Shown: in pieces, positions 12,198-20,985 of the stretch
How positions within the stretch are numbered: the first letter of the stretch is position 1
Layout: each line of letters opens with the position of its first letter
Source of the DNA: Atrina japonica
Lineage: Eukaryota; Mollusca; Bivalvia; Pterioida; Pinnidae
DNA length: 64,000 nucleotides
Direction: 5' to 3'
NCBI GenBank assembly: GCA_030159075.1
Contig: BROG01000394.1
Span: 190,001-254,000, forward strand
The notes under the pieces: model-generated
What the model saw: the letters and a program-made list of their open reading frames with translations, nothing else
The model's database searches: none
What the model was told of the DNA's origin: nothing
Made by a program: the position numbers and the translations under genes

Positions 12198-12410
12198 TCT
12201 TATCTTACTAAGGTCAATGAGATAGCAGGTGCCTGTCATTCCTGTACATCTCAGCACTACTTAGGACGAGCAGTTGACCTCCACATTTCCAAGGACAAGA
12301 CTGACACATCACGTGAACCCATGCGAAAGTTATATCAGGATACGTGCAAAAACATGGGCGGTTGGTCGCTAGATGAATCGAATCACATTCATTGTCAGTT
12401 TAAAAATTAA
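3868..12410 (+). CDS. Secreted M15-type peptidase with two defensin-like modules (six-exon gene)
   Basis: Exons by splice site and phase: 3868-5050, 6050-6166, 8040-8156, 8769-8931, 11641-11755, 12213-12410 (stop TAA 12408-12410). All junctions keep frame (phases 1,1,1,2,0), giving 630 residues. The start has a good context (ACCATGG) and is followed by a signal peptide ending about residue 24. Residues 25-394 are Cys-rich; 395-433 and 434-472 are twin beta-defensin-like modules; 473-630 resemble peptidase M15. The metal-site motif SQHYLGRAVD (578-587) matches SxHxxGxAxD, and HIH (623-625) matches the M15A HxH. M15 enzymes cut D-Ala-containing peptide cross-links of bacterial peptidoglycan, so an extracellular antibacterial or digestive role is inferred. 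Exon 3 has a weak donor (GTCGGA). The link of exon 1 to exons 2-6 rests on phase and on the strong donor GTAAGA, not on transcripts. Confidence 0.72.
5231..5321. mobile_element. 91-bp TTAA-flanked MITE (piggyBac-like), copy 1
   Basis: Bounded by TTAA at 5231-5234 and 5318-5321, with inverted ends CCCTGTCAACC and, on the other strand, CTCTTTCAGCCC. It is inverted relative to, and the same length as, the copy at 19741-19831. TTAA target duplication and CCC-starting ends are typical of piggyBac. It lies in intron 1 of the M15-type gene. Confidence 0.75.
5385..5580 (+). mobile_element. Divergent tRNA-derived SINE
   Basis: A head with TAGGTGTAAGAGC and GGTTCAAGTC boxes is followed by TCTTTCGGATGAGAC, a CCCTGTGTCAC stretch and a CCCTCACTGC stretch, all shared with the main SINE family of this window. 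Intronic. Confidence 0.55.
5934..6002. repeat. (TC)n tract before exon 2 of the M15 gene
   Basis: An uninterrupted TC dinucleotide run ends 47 nt before the exon 2 acceptor (6048-6049). It extends the pyrimidine content upstream of that splice site. Confidence 0.95.
6050..6166 (+). CDS. Exon 2: first beta-defensin-like module
   Basis: Acceptor TTACCAG|A, donor CAGTAG|GTAGGA. Its 117 nt (phase 1 in and out) encode 39 residues with the pattern C-x6-C-x6-C-x8-C-x7-CC, close to the beta-defensin six-cysteine spacing. The core ends SGLCAGPASRRCC. Same length, phase and cysteine plan as exon 3. Confidence 0.8.
   Translation: MQSVKHNTDIVKKIVYHVLDRIAPDFARVRRPGDAVNQ
6515..6895 (+). mobile_element. 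Decayed 3' end of a bivalve retroelement
   Basis: Remnants of coding sense (YGVYIYQILRYVRAC near 6523) match the frame at 43892-44212, followed by the shared 3' tail (GACGAGGATT..., GGTGTGACCG..., CTTACTCCTCCATG). Lies in intron 2 of the M15-type gene. Confidence 0.7.
7405..7600 (-). mobile_element. 3' tail fragment of the same retroelement (- strand)
   Basis: Reads on the + strand as ...CAAACACGGACCTCGGGAAA..., GGTGCCATGGAGTAGTAAGC and CCGGTCACAC. This is the inverse of the tail at 44220-44400. Confidence 0.7.
8040..8156 (+). CDS. Exon 3: second beta-defensin-like module
   Basis: Acceptor TTTTTTGCAG|A. The donor is AAAG|GTCGGA, weaker than consensus. It encodes DQNCLTEGGQC and ends VSGLCHGPSYRKCC: again C-x6-C-x6-C-x8-C-x7-CC in 117 nt. 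An exon duplication with exon 2 is the simplest reading. Confidence 0.8.
8264..8485. repeat. (TA)n then CT/CA-rich microsatellite
   Basis: About 80 bp of TA repeats followed by CTCTCT/CACACA mixtures. Intronic. Confidence 0.95.
8769..12410 (+). CDS. Exons 4-6: M15-type zinc peptidase domain
   Basis: Exons 8769-8931 (acceptor TTACAG|T, donor TCAAA|GTAAGT after the frame's aa), 11641-11755 (donor CAT|GTAGGT) and 12213-12410 (acceptor ACTAAG|G). Together they encode a 158-residue domain. Likely metal ligands are H580 and D587 in SQHYLGRAVD and H625 in NHIHC, as in the M15A/hedgehog-type fold. Additional cysteines (C573, C576, C610, C626) are consistent with a disulfide-stabilised secreted enzyme. 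The 2.7-kb intron 8932-11640 could hide another exon, although phase does not require one. Confidence 0.75.
9358..9516. repeat. (AAT)n and (CA)n microsatellites
   Basis: ATA-type trinucleotide run 9358-9409 and ACAC run 9486-9516, in the intron between exons 4 and 5. Confidence 0.95.
10425..10830 (+). mobile_element. Dispersed repeat with the 'ACTGCTGGTGGAC' signature
   Basis: Contains GTCGTTGCCACTGCTGGTGG, a GAGTCTCCGAGG stretch, TTACAGTGGG with GACGGATTC, and GAGCTCATCAGATGGAGTCT. The same modules in the same order occur at 30430-31120. It resembles a repeat that is very common in bivalve DNA; class is unknown to me. Confidence 0.65.
10942..11052 (+). mobile_element. SINE family 1, 3' part
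   Basis: ACCGTAAGTGCCGAGCATAG through GGGACGTTAAACAACAATAA and an (ACAA)n tail; the tRNA head is missing. Confidence 0.85.
11905..12200. repeat. ATC/ATT trinucleotide-rich tract
   Basis: CATCATCAT and ATTATTATT runs directly before the acceptor of the last M15 exon. Confidence 0.9.
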
Positions 12411-12456
12411 AGAAGAGTCTACTTTGTTCTTATTGCATTTTTAACATAGATGAAAA

Positions 12457-12462
12457 AATAAA
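12457..12462 (+). terminator. Poly(A) signal AATAAA of the M15-type gene
   Basis: AATAAA starts 47 nt after the stop codon at 12408-12410, the right place for the gene's polyadenylation signal. Confidence 0.6.
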
Positions 12463-12721
12463 ATCTCTCTTTTCTAATTGTAATTCTATCTTACAATTTT
12501 GAAATTATTAGTTAATGTTATGAAGAACGTAGTTATAATTCACGGACGACAATTCGTATGAACATCACTTTATCGTACTTAAGTCACTTATACAATTACT
12601 GTGATCAACGTACTTTTAAGACTGATGTATCATGTACTAAATTTATTGAATTAAAATCATACTAAGTTTTGATTTGATTTGATTTTGATTTTTGTTGTAC
12701 GCCAAACTTGACAATGTTTTT

Positions 12722-12885
12722 TTTTTTTTTTTGGCGACCAGTATTTAATGGTGGAGGTAAGAGACCATCAAACTTCCACAAGTAAATTGGCAAACTTCCT
12801 CATAAAAATCAACTGAGGTTCTAGCGGGGCTTGAACCTGTGCTGAGCAAAAGTAAGAGACTCCTTGCCCATGCAGGCCCTCAAAT
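12722..12885 (-). mobile_element. tRNA-derived SINE, second family (- strand)
   Basis: Shares CTTCCACAAGTAAATTGGCA, GGTTCTAGCGGGGCTTGAAC and flanking body with the copies at 1690-1860 and 59365-59575. Confidence 0.7.
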
Positions 12886-13149
12886 TGTTTGTAGAAGCCT
12901 GATGAGATCAAATCTCTAAATTATATGCAGATGATATTGTATTTACATGACAGAACACAGCAACCAAAGTATATATATTTTTTAATTTTATGACAAGGAT
13001 TACATACTGAAATAAATTGGTTATTATGTGTGTCATAAAAGATGATAATTTAGCTATCGTTGAGTGGCTACACAGGAAACTGTTAACCAAGGATATTGGC
13101 TCCGGCAGTAAACCTGTAACTCAAAATATTTTAAAAATGTAAATATAAA

Positions 13150-13500
13150 GATTTCAACGTCCAAGACGTCCAAGATACATCTACAAATCTACGGAGCCCG
13201 GGAGGTGACAAAGTGGTAAAAATTTATTCCGTGCAAAGAAATAATTATTGAAAGAAAAAAATATTCTGTGCGAACAGAATAATTATTCTGTTTGCACAGA
13301 ATAAATTTCTTCTCATTAATTATTCCATTCACATGGAATAATTTTTTTCACCACTGTGTCACCTCCCGGGCTCCGTACAAGTCTGGTGAATATTGGGCAA
13401 ACGCGGATCTCTGGAAATCTGGAAGTGGGATCACGTGCCGAGGTGGTACAAACATCCCCTATTGACTGGTCACATCCACAGTGATTCCACACTCACATTC
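13150..13500 (-). mobile_element. Retroelement 3' tail fragment, split by a MITE
   Basis: ACATCTACAAATCT resumes after the insertion as CAAGTCTGGTGAATATTGGG and runs on to ...GGGATCACGTGCC and ACTGGTCACA, the inverse of the 44220-44400 tail. Confidence 0.7.
13191..13375. mobile_element. 185-bp MITE with near-perfect inverted repeats and 9-bp TSD
   Basis: Left end ACGGAGCCCGGGAGGTGACA is the exact reverse complement of the right end. Flanking 9-mers TACAAATCT (13182-13190) and TACAAGTCT (13376-13384) differ by one base. Nine-base duplications suggest a Mutator-like (MULE) origin. The interior holds GCACAGAATAA palindromic pieces. Confidence 0.8.
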
Positions 13501-13609
13501 AAATGAAATATGATATCATTGTTAATTTGAAAAACGAGGGTATTGGTAGTGTAGATCTCGCCTAAATAGCAGTACACTGGCAATATTCTGTGTTTACCAC
13601 ATTTCACTT

Positions 13610-13795
13610 TAGATATCATATTCTATACTCTACGCCAGATATGACAATACATTTAGGTTTAGAATTTCGCCTTGTATGATACCCCCTCTCTCTTTCGGAA
13701 TTTATTTTTTTCAAATTCAAGCTCAAGTGGTGAAATCTTATTGCCAGAAATGATCGTCATGAAAATTTGTTTTTCCTTCTTAAACTAAGATACAT
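13610..13795 (+). mobile_element. Fragment of the ACTGCTGGTGGAC-family repeat
   Basis: Shares CCTTGTATGATACC, a TCAAATTCAAGCTCAA stretch, GTGAAATCTTATTGCCAGAA and ATGATCGTC with copies at 16936-17130 and 30590-31115. Confidence 0.55.
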
Positions 13796-13798
13796 GTA

Positions 13799-13975
13799 CA
13801 GTAAAACCTGCTATACTGTCCACCTTGGTATAAAGACCACCTGGTCATAAAGACCGTTTTTTGCTGACCCCAATAGTACCATTTGTGTACAAATCAACCC
13901 GTAAATAAAGACCACCTGCCTATAAAGACTGGTTTTGTTGTGTCCCTAAGGGGGTTTTATATACAAGTTTTACTG
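13799..13975. mobile_element. 177-bp Tigger/pogo-type MITE
   Basis: Inverted ends CAGTAAAACCTG and CAAGTTTTACTG, flanked by TA at 13797-13798 and 13976-13977. Internal repeats of TAAAGACCACCTG. Confidence 0.8.
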
Positions 13976-13984
13976 TAGTTATAT

Positions 13985-14100
13985 TTTTACAGTGATTACT
14001 CTAAGACGGATTTGGATATACATCTAGATTTATTATTTGGCCTTGTATGATACCACTTTCTCTTTAGCTAATTTACACATAATTTACACATAATTGCCAT
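13985..14100 (+). mobile_element. Partial ACTGCTGGTGGAC-family repeat
   Basis: TTTTTACAGTGATTACTCTA, AGACGGATTTGG and TTTGGCCTTGTATGATACCA match the repeat at 16936-17130. Confidence 0.6.
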
Positions 14101-14106
14101 ATCCGT

Positions 14107-17100
14107 CTAAGGGTACCCACTGTTAAATGAGTATCTCAGCAATTTCGATGAAATCACTATGTCTGGTGACAATAATAACAACAACAACGATGATGATGAT
14201 GATGATAAAGGCAAGTTGTTTAAGTTTTTTTTTCCAAACCTGAATTCACAAACAAAGGGAATCCTAGTTGAACATGAGAGATCGTTGTATAAACCGTTGG
14301 GAGGTGGAGTCAAAGATAAACAATTTTCATGGGATCCACCATTGGGTTCCCCCGGTGACCTTTGAAGGAGAAAACAGAGAATCATAAACACAATTGTAAA
14401 ACAAACAGGTTTGAAAATTATTATGAAAGTTATCTTCTTATTTTGTGTTGAGTATATAGAAAATGAATAATAAATAAGTTAATGATGAAAAAAGTGAATA
14501 TAATTAAAATTTTGTGTTTTGATATCAATTCTCCTGATTTTAAAATTAGCAGAATTGTCCTAGATATTCGGTAGCGTATTAAATAACTTACCATTTTGAA
14601 TATTTCAACGTCGTATTAGCATTAATCCATCGCCATTCGTTCTGAATATTCTCATCTGTGGCACCAACCCAAACAGAAGAGGACACTGCACAGAATATAT
14701 AGAAACATATTTCTGATTCTTCGTTTATTTAAACCCACCTCCTCGAGATAATAATTTCACATATAGTGTGTAACATTTATCCTTCTCCTGAGGTGTAATA
14801 ACTCACCAACAGAAACATTAACCCCTTTCCTGAGGTGTAATATCTTACCAACAAAAACATTAACCCTTTTCCTTACCAACGGAAACATTAACCCCTCTCC
14901 TAAGGTATATTAACTCACCAACAGAAGCATTAATCCCTCTTCTGAGGTGTAATAATTCACCAACAGAAACATTAAACCCTCTCCTGAGGTGTAACAACTT
15001 ACCAACAGAAATATTTATCCCTCTCCTGAGGTGTAATTATTCACCAATAGAACATTAAACTCTCTCCTGAGGTGTAATAACTTACCAACAGAAATATTAA
15101 CCCCTCTCTTTGAGGTAGGGTAACTCACCAACAGAAACATAAATTCCTTTCTTTGAGGTATAACAACAAAAATGTAATCCCTCTCCTCAAGGTGTTCTAA
15201 CTCACCAACAGAAACATTTCTTTCCGCTCCTCGAGAGAGATGAAATGATTTACCCACAGTGATATTAATTCCCATCCTCGGGTGTTCTGACTCACCAACA
15301 GAAACATCATTTCCCCTCCTCGAGATGTAATGATTTACCAACAGTAATATAAGTTGATGATGTGGTTTCTATTTATTGGGTCTTTTAAACCAACTCAGTC
15401 AGCAAAACTAGCTACTGCAGATTTGAATGTAGTCCCGGACAAGTGCTTGTTACTTTGATATGATCATCATTTATATAAACATTTGTTGAGTACATAAAAC
15501 TTAATTTGTCATATCTTGTTTTATGACACACCTATCTATCATTATGGTTTTTAAAATACCCTGATCACACAGTTTCCTCACCATGATTAAGTGAAACTTG
15601 GCGGAATACAAAGTAATACTCCCGTTCAGTTTCCATTTCTGCTAATGTTGCCCCATCTTCTCTGCACTTATTCTAAAATAAAATAATCAAAATTTATGAG
15701 ATGTATCAAGCAAATATCGAGATAAAGATATATCAACTTTGTAAAGTTTTAGACTCCAGTTTTATTACATTTTAATAGTGAAATATAAGGATTTATCAAT
15801 AAAATAAATCTATTATATCAATTGTTATTGTAAAAAATAACACTACATACAAAATCAATGTTAACTGTTAATTTTCACTTGACCAATCAGTATACTTGAA
15901 CAGTTTAGTATATGTATTATTTCGCCAGTTTTTAGGCGTATAAAAATTAATGTTTAAAAGAGCCTAAAATATCATTTGAATAGTTGTCCGAAATAAATTT
16001 GTTTTTGTTATGTTACTATTTCTTGAGTTTTGAACGTCATATGAATGCACTATTTTCTTTGTAGCGGAATGATCGATTGAGTTCAATCAAAACGAGCTGA
16101 AGACTTCAACAAAACGTCGGGTAAAGAAACTTGGAAAATGTAATAACTAGAAAATTACTAAGGGTTCATGTAAAATACTATTCTTCTGCCTCGCGCGATG
16201 AAATAAAGTATGATACTCATATAATATCAGCAAATATCCCCTATATCTTATAACTTGTAAAATAATGTTTGGGGATCTACGATTTCAACGTGTTGGTCAC
16301 GTCATATTTTCTCTCCATTAACACTTCAAGGTGTGTAATTGTTCTTTTACTTTGTTAGTTACTTGTTATTCAAAAGTGATGTATTAAAATCCCTCTCTTG
16401 AGTTGTAATAACTTGCCAACAGAAACATTAATCATTAATTTCTAGCTCAACAGGATATATCTGGCCGAGGTAATTCTGAAATTCTGAATTATTTATGGAC
16501 AGGACGTCATCGATATATTGAACCGAAATGCTTTAAATGTGAAATGTGTGGTTTCTTTGGAGAGCAGAGACTGTATAAATTCCGCTTCATATGAATACAA
16601 AAAGATGTCAGCACAATTGTTACACACTGGAATGCTAACAATCCGTTGGAAAACTTTTCCCGCAAAACGACGAACATATTGTCCACCAAAAACCCTAGCA
16701 TCTTGACAGTTTCTCCCGAGTTCACAACATTTACATGTAATCTCTTGATCGCGAGGTCGTGAGTTCGAGTCCAGCCGACGGCAGGATTGTTTCCTGTCCT
16801 TCGGATGAGACACTAAAAACCGAGATCCCGTGTCATAGTAGGTATCGGCACGTTAAAGAACCCTCACTGCTCAATGACCGTAAGTGCCGAGCATAGGCCA
16901 AAATTTGAAGCCTTTCACCGGCATTTGGTGACATATCATAATTTTTTACAGTGGTTACTCTTAGACGGATTTCGGCTATACTTTTAGAGATATTATTTGA
17001 CTTTGTATGATACCACTTTATCTTTAAAAAACTCACATACTTTTCAAATTTGAGCTCAACTGACGAAGTCTAATTGACAGAAACGATATCGTCTTGAGCA

Positions 17101-17354
17101 TTATAACTTTGGTATTATATTTATAATATCTATATGAGTGAAATATTCCTGAGTGGGACGATACACAACAATAAACAAACAAACAAATAAACTTTAAGAT
17201 ATATGATGTATTTCTTCCCCTTGAAAGAAGTCACAGGAGAACGTATAAAATTCACGTACCTGTGCTGTATCCCAGGATTGAACTTCACGGTATACTCTAT
17301 AACGGGAGTTTTCGAAAGTACTCCATTCGTTTAAAAATCCTGACAGTGCTGTAA
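14107..17354 (-). CDS. C-type lectin, 5' exon(s) not found
   Basis: Exons in gene order: 17354-17260 (VTALSGFLNEW... ending QSWDTAQ), 15672-15582 (NKCREDGATLAEMETE...), 14685-14592 (SSSVWVGATDENIQNEW...) and 14359 downward (SPGEPNGGSHENC... to FVCEF). Junction phases 0, 1 and 2 all match across standard AG/GT sites. Together they form one complete C-type lectin domain: the C-x-LAE segment, VWVG, the sugar/calcium motif EPN (mannose-type in known lectins), and YND in place of the usual WND. The last exon either reads on through a Ser/Leu-rich microsatellite to a stop at 14107-14109 or splices at the weak site 14240/14239. The signal-peptide exon should lie above 17354 with a phase 1 donor; I could not find it. 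Function in pathogen or glycan recognition is inferred from the family. Confidence 0.8.
14771..15352. repeat. 42-bp minisatellite in a lectin intron
   Basis: About 12-13 imperfect units of the form CTCACCAACAGAAACATTAA plus CCCCTCTCCTGAGGTGTAAT. Read in the lectin sense each unit contains GTTGGTGAGT or GTTGGTAAGT, i.e. a 5' splice-site-like word. A further lone unit lies at 16388-16432. Confidence 0.9.
16735..17190 (+). mobile_element. SINE family 1 interrupted by another repeat
   Basis: The SINE body runs 16735-16935 (GAGTTCGAGTCCAGCC ... GGCATTTGGTGACATAT), stops, and resumes at about 17131 (CTATATGAGTGAAATATTCC ... ACAACAATAAAC). The middle is a ~195-bp copy of the repeat seen at 30590-30770. 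Lies in the lectin intron between the first two identified exons. Confidence 0.8.
16936..17130 (+). mobile_element. Repeat inserted inside the SINE
   Basis: TTACAGTGGTTACTCTTAGA through GACGAAGTCTAATTGACAGA to ...CTTTGGTATTATATTTATAA. ATATC appears at both edges and may be the target duplication. Confidence 0.7.
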
Positions 17355-17426
17355 CTATAGATAAATTAGACACAATAACATTAAGATAAACATAAAAACT
17401 TACAGTTATTTTTATATCTTATTACA

Positions 17427-18128
17427 ATGCCTCCATTGTTATCATTTATATATTGGCTTAGATATATTTTTCAGTTTTTAATGGTGGGTGATAACAGGGC
17501 TACAATTTATCCGGGAAGGATAGTACCGGCCTTATTTTATTGGATTACTAAGTACCGGAAAAGTATATTGTCTGTGCGCGGCTCACTTCGGAAATCGGAA
17601 ACAGATGTTTACTCAATTTATGTTTGAACTATCCCTCTCGAGTTGTTGCATAACCTTCTCCGATAATGTTTCATTTATGACTCTACTTAATGTTGGTAAA
17701 ATCATGAAGATGGGCGATTGCAAAAATGTCATCCACCGAGCCGGGTTATGTTCCGTGTTTACTATGCCGTCATTACTCAGCGGTTCCAAATACGCAGAAA
17801 GGTAAGCCAGAAGTATCAGTATTAGTTATTAATAGGTCAATTGCAAAGTACTCTTAAAAGCTTCTGTTGGACGATAAAAATAATATATGTATTAGTAGAA
17901 TTGCGAAAACATTTAAATATGAAGCATGGATACTTTTAATCCATTTATAACTGTTGCTTAAATACCTTTCACATGTTCTGCAATGGAATGATCCAAGAGT
18001 ATAGCGTCATGATTTCTAAACATGAACGACATAGTAAAGCCTATATCAGATATTAAAATTAAGTGCCACAAAGGTATGTTTCTGTTAATTGACACTATAC
18101 ATCTTTCTTAAGTTATGCAAAATCGTCT
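17427..18128. other. No gene recognised; possible exon-like stretch
   Basis: A + frame from 17605 reaches a good donor GAAAG|GTAAGC at 17802/17803, and the stretch is less AT-rich than its surroundings. I recognise no protein in it; it could be a first exon of an unseen transcript or chance. Confidence 0.2.
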
Positions 18129-18484
18129 TTTAAAGGGGCATTAGCTGTGATTACCAAAAAAGTATTTTGGTTTTTTCCTCTTTTACTACTTGTACTTGAT
18201 GTATAATTTAAAACAAGAGCTATACACTGGCTTGATGAAAAATCTTACAATCCTATATATTTTGTGACAATAAAGTCAGGTCCAGTGCGGTATTCACTCA
18301 AGGTTGCGTTAATAAAATTCAATTAGAAAAAGTGACAAACCTGGCTTTCTCCATCAATTTTCACAAAATATATAGGAATTTAATATTATGCCTGTGTTTG
18401 TCTCATTTCTATTATTGTATATTAATCCAAGTAGTAAAAAAAAGAAAGAATTTTGTTTTAAAAAACAGCAAATGTCCCTTTAAA
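18129..18484. mobile_element. MITE with AGGGGCATTAGCTGTG ends, copy 1
   Basis: Left end TTTAAAGGGGCATTAGCTGT; right end is its imperfect complement ACAGCAAATGTCCCTTTAAA. Same ends as 58711-59052. Confidence 0.75.
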
Positions 18485-18784
18485 GATTGGTTCTTGATGT
18501 CTTTTTTTCGATATCCTCTGTATGAATGAGAAACAAAATTGGAATTTCCTTTTTCCGAGGTGAGCCGCGGGGACAGAAGATCTAACTTTTATTAAATGGC
18601 GTTATATCAGTATTGTTTTCGTAATTATTGTTGTTATTATTGTCGGATCTAAGCTAATAGATACAAGCCACGAAACGAATTATATAAAGCACTAAAATGA
18701 CTAAGGACAAGGACAAAAATGGAGTCAAATTTTCGGGACGACCTGTCCCTTTTTCAGAACTAAGATATTACAAAAACATAAATA

Positions 18785-18918
18785 ACACATACATACATAC
18801 ATACATACATACATACATACACACCCACACGCACGCACGCACGCATGCATACATACATTTGCCAATGAAATCACATACATACAATCACACACACATACAT
18901 ACATACACACACGGAATA
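18785..18918. repeat. (CATA)n/(CA)n microsatellite
   Basis: CATACATACATA runs with CACGCACGCACG and ACACACAC interruptions. Confidence 0.95.
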
Positions 18919-18984
18919 CAAATGAAAGCTATATGTTTAATGGTAATCAAATGAAATAAACGCATGTGAATAGAATTAACAAAA

Positions 18985-19078
18985 TATTATAAACATAATA
19001 CCAAAGTTTTAATGCTCAAGACGATCGTTTCTGTCAATTAGACTTCATCAGTTGAGCTCCAATTTAAAAAAAAAAATT
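18985..19078 (-). mobile_element. Fragment of the ACTGCTGGTGGAC-family repeat (- strand)
   Basis: CATAATACCAAAGTTTTAAT, CTCAAGACGATCGTTTCTGT and CAATTAGACTTCATCAGTTG are the inverse of the 31050-31110 end. Confidence 0.65.
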
Positions 19079-19149
19079 AAAAAAGACTATGAAATTAGCA
19101 AAATAAAACTATAAAAGATACATATGTATATTTGATGACAATGTTATAA

Positions 19150-20985
19150 AAAGCAGACAAAAGGTCTATAGTAGTGGTACTCGACAAAAAGACGTATATG
19201 ACTGAAGCTCAGAGACAATTGTCAGATGGGAAATTTTATATACAACTCGACTCTGACCCTACTGAGAAGTTTGCCAATGAAATCACGGAAACTCTGAAAG
19301 GAAAGTATGATGCAAATCAAGAAATAGATGACAACGTCTACCACACAACGTCCTACGTACCAACTGTAAACCTGGACAATTCTATCTGCTTCCCAAAATC
19401 TATGAGAAGGACATTCCTGGCCGCCCTATTGTTAGTGCCATTGGACATCCCACGGAGAAAATATCGGAATCCCTTGATTTACATCTCCGTCCGCATACAA
19501 AGTTTTCCATCTTATTTGAAGGACATCTTATTCTTATTTGAAAAAAAACCGTCATCTAACCTTCCAGTTGATACTCTTCTAGTTACGATGTATGTTACAT
19601 CTTTATACACTAATATCACTCACGATGAAGACATTGAAGCCTGCAGAGAGAAGTCTGGGAGATCAAAGAAACCAAACGCCCTCTTACCGAATTCCTGGTC
19701 AAGCTTCTGGAACATGTTTTAAAATAAAACAACTTTATGTTTAACCCTTTCAACCCTGAATATCTTAATGGTATACTCTTTTCTATTATTCAGGACCAGT
19801 CTGTTATGGACTGTAGGGTTGACAAGGTTAATGGACAACACTACCTGAAGGTTAGCGGCACTGCAATGAGAATTAAAATGGCTCCTTCTTATGCCAATGT
19901 TTTCATGGGGAGATTTGAACGTAACCTGCTCATCCAATCTCCTTTTAAGTCCCTTAGCTGTTTACGTTTCATTGATGATATTGAGATGAAGTGGACTGGT
20001 GGTCGTGAGAGTCTCGACAATTTTGTCGAACTTATTCCATCAAATTCATCGTGGATATTTCAGAATTCAAAAACATCTTCTTGAATACCACATCCACACT
20101 GGTTGATGGAAATATTAAGTTTAGAACCCACTTAAAACCCACAGATTCTCATCTGTACTTAATGCCATCCAGTTGTCATCCACCTCACACTTTCAAAGGA
20201 GTATCGAAAGGTTTAACACCCGAGTTCGTCAATATTTTCATCCACAGCTACTTTCAAGGGCCAACTCCTAAAAACTAACCTTTGCAACAGAGGCTACAAA
20301 GCCAATATTGTGCTAACTGCAATTGATGAGATTTCCAGCAAAGACAGAAACTGCAATACAAATCTAAAATTGAAAGCAGCAGAGTTCCCCTGGTGACTAC
20401 TTACCACCCCGTCTTGTAGAACCTTAATGACATTCTTCTTAGGAATTTGCCAACTCTCCACAAAAACGAGAGAATGGCAAATTTCTTAAACAACCGTCAT
20501 TGGTTTCATTTAGACTGCACAGAAGTCTTAAGGACATGGTAGTCAGACCCAGACTAAATAAACCTCTATCTATGGCCAACTTTAAAACTTTTCTAGATAA
20601 CAGATGACTGCTTTTAAAACACAGCAACGATACTTATAACTTTTGCAGCACTACTACAGGACGTAGCTATAAGATTTTACAAAGCACATCCTGTAACACC
20701 AATAACTACGTCTATTCCATCACTTGCAAAGTTTGCAGAAGCAATATGTTGGTGAAACTGGAGAACTCCGGGCCGCATACGCATCAATAACCACCGATCT
20801 TTTTTTAAAACTAAAAAACTCAAGGAACCTGTGTGTGACCATTTCAACCTTGAGGGTCATAAATAGGAGGACATGTCAGTCGTGGTTATTGCTCATAACC
20901 CAAATTGGAGCGACGCGGAAAGAATAATTCTGAATGCACAGACTTCAGTCTTTCTGACCCAAAGGTATCAATAAGCTTATTGACT
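19150..20985 (+). pseudogene. Decayed Penelope-like retroelement (RT + GIY-YIG)
   Basis: Broken frames encode in order [61 protein letters not shown] (the reverse-transcriptase active-site DD) and, near 20710-20770, NNYVYSITCKVC followed by QYVGETGELR, a GIY-YIG endonuclease signature. RT upstream of GIY-YIG is the hallmark of Penelope-like elements. Several frameshifts, stops and a deletion around the PKIHK-type region show it is dead. It also carries a MITE insertion at 19741-19831. Confidence 0.85.
19741..19831. mobile_element. 91-bp TTAA-flanked MITE (piggyBac-like), copy 2
   Basis: TTAA at 19741-19744 and 19828-19831; ends CCCTTTCAACCC and, on the other strand, CCTTGTCAACCC. Removing the element and one TTAA joins the RT frame as NNFMF-NGQHYLKV, so insertion was precise. 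Partner of 5231-5321. Confidence 0.85.

Noticed and set aside
15015..15341. 108-codon - strand frame as an independent gene
   Set aside because: It is the 42-bp minisatellite read in frame; repeat periodicity explains it. Kept only as a note in the findings.
16493..16813. 106-codon - strand frame
   Set aside because: It spans the SINE head; the residues SCRRLDSNSRP are the SINE antisense translation and recur at 34829-35263.
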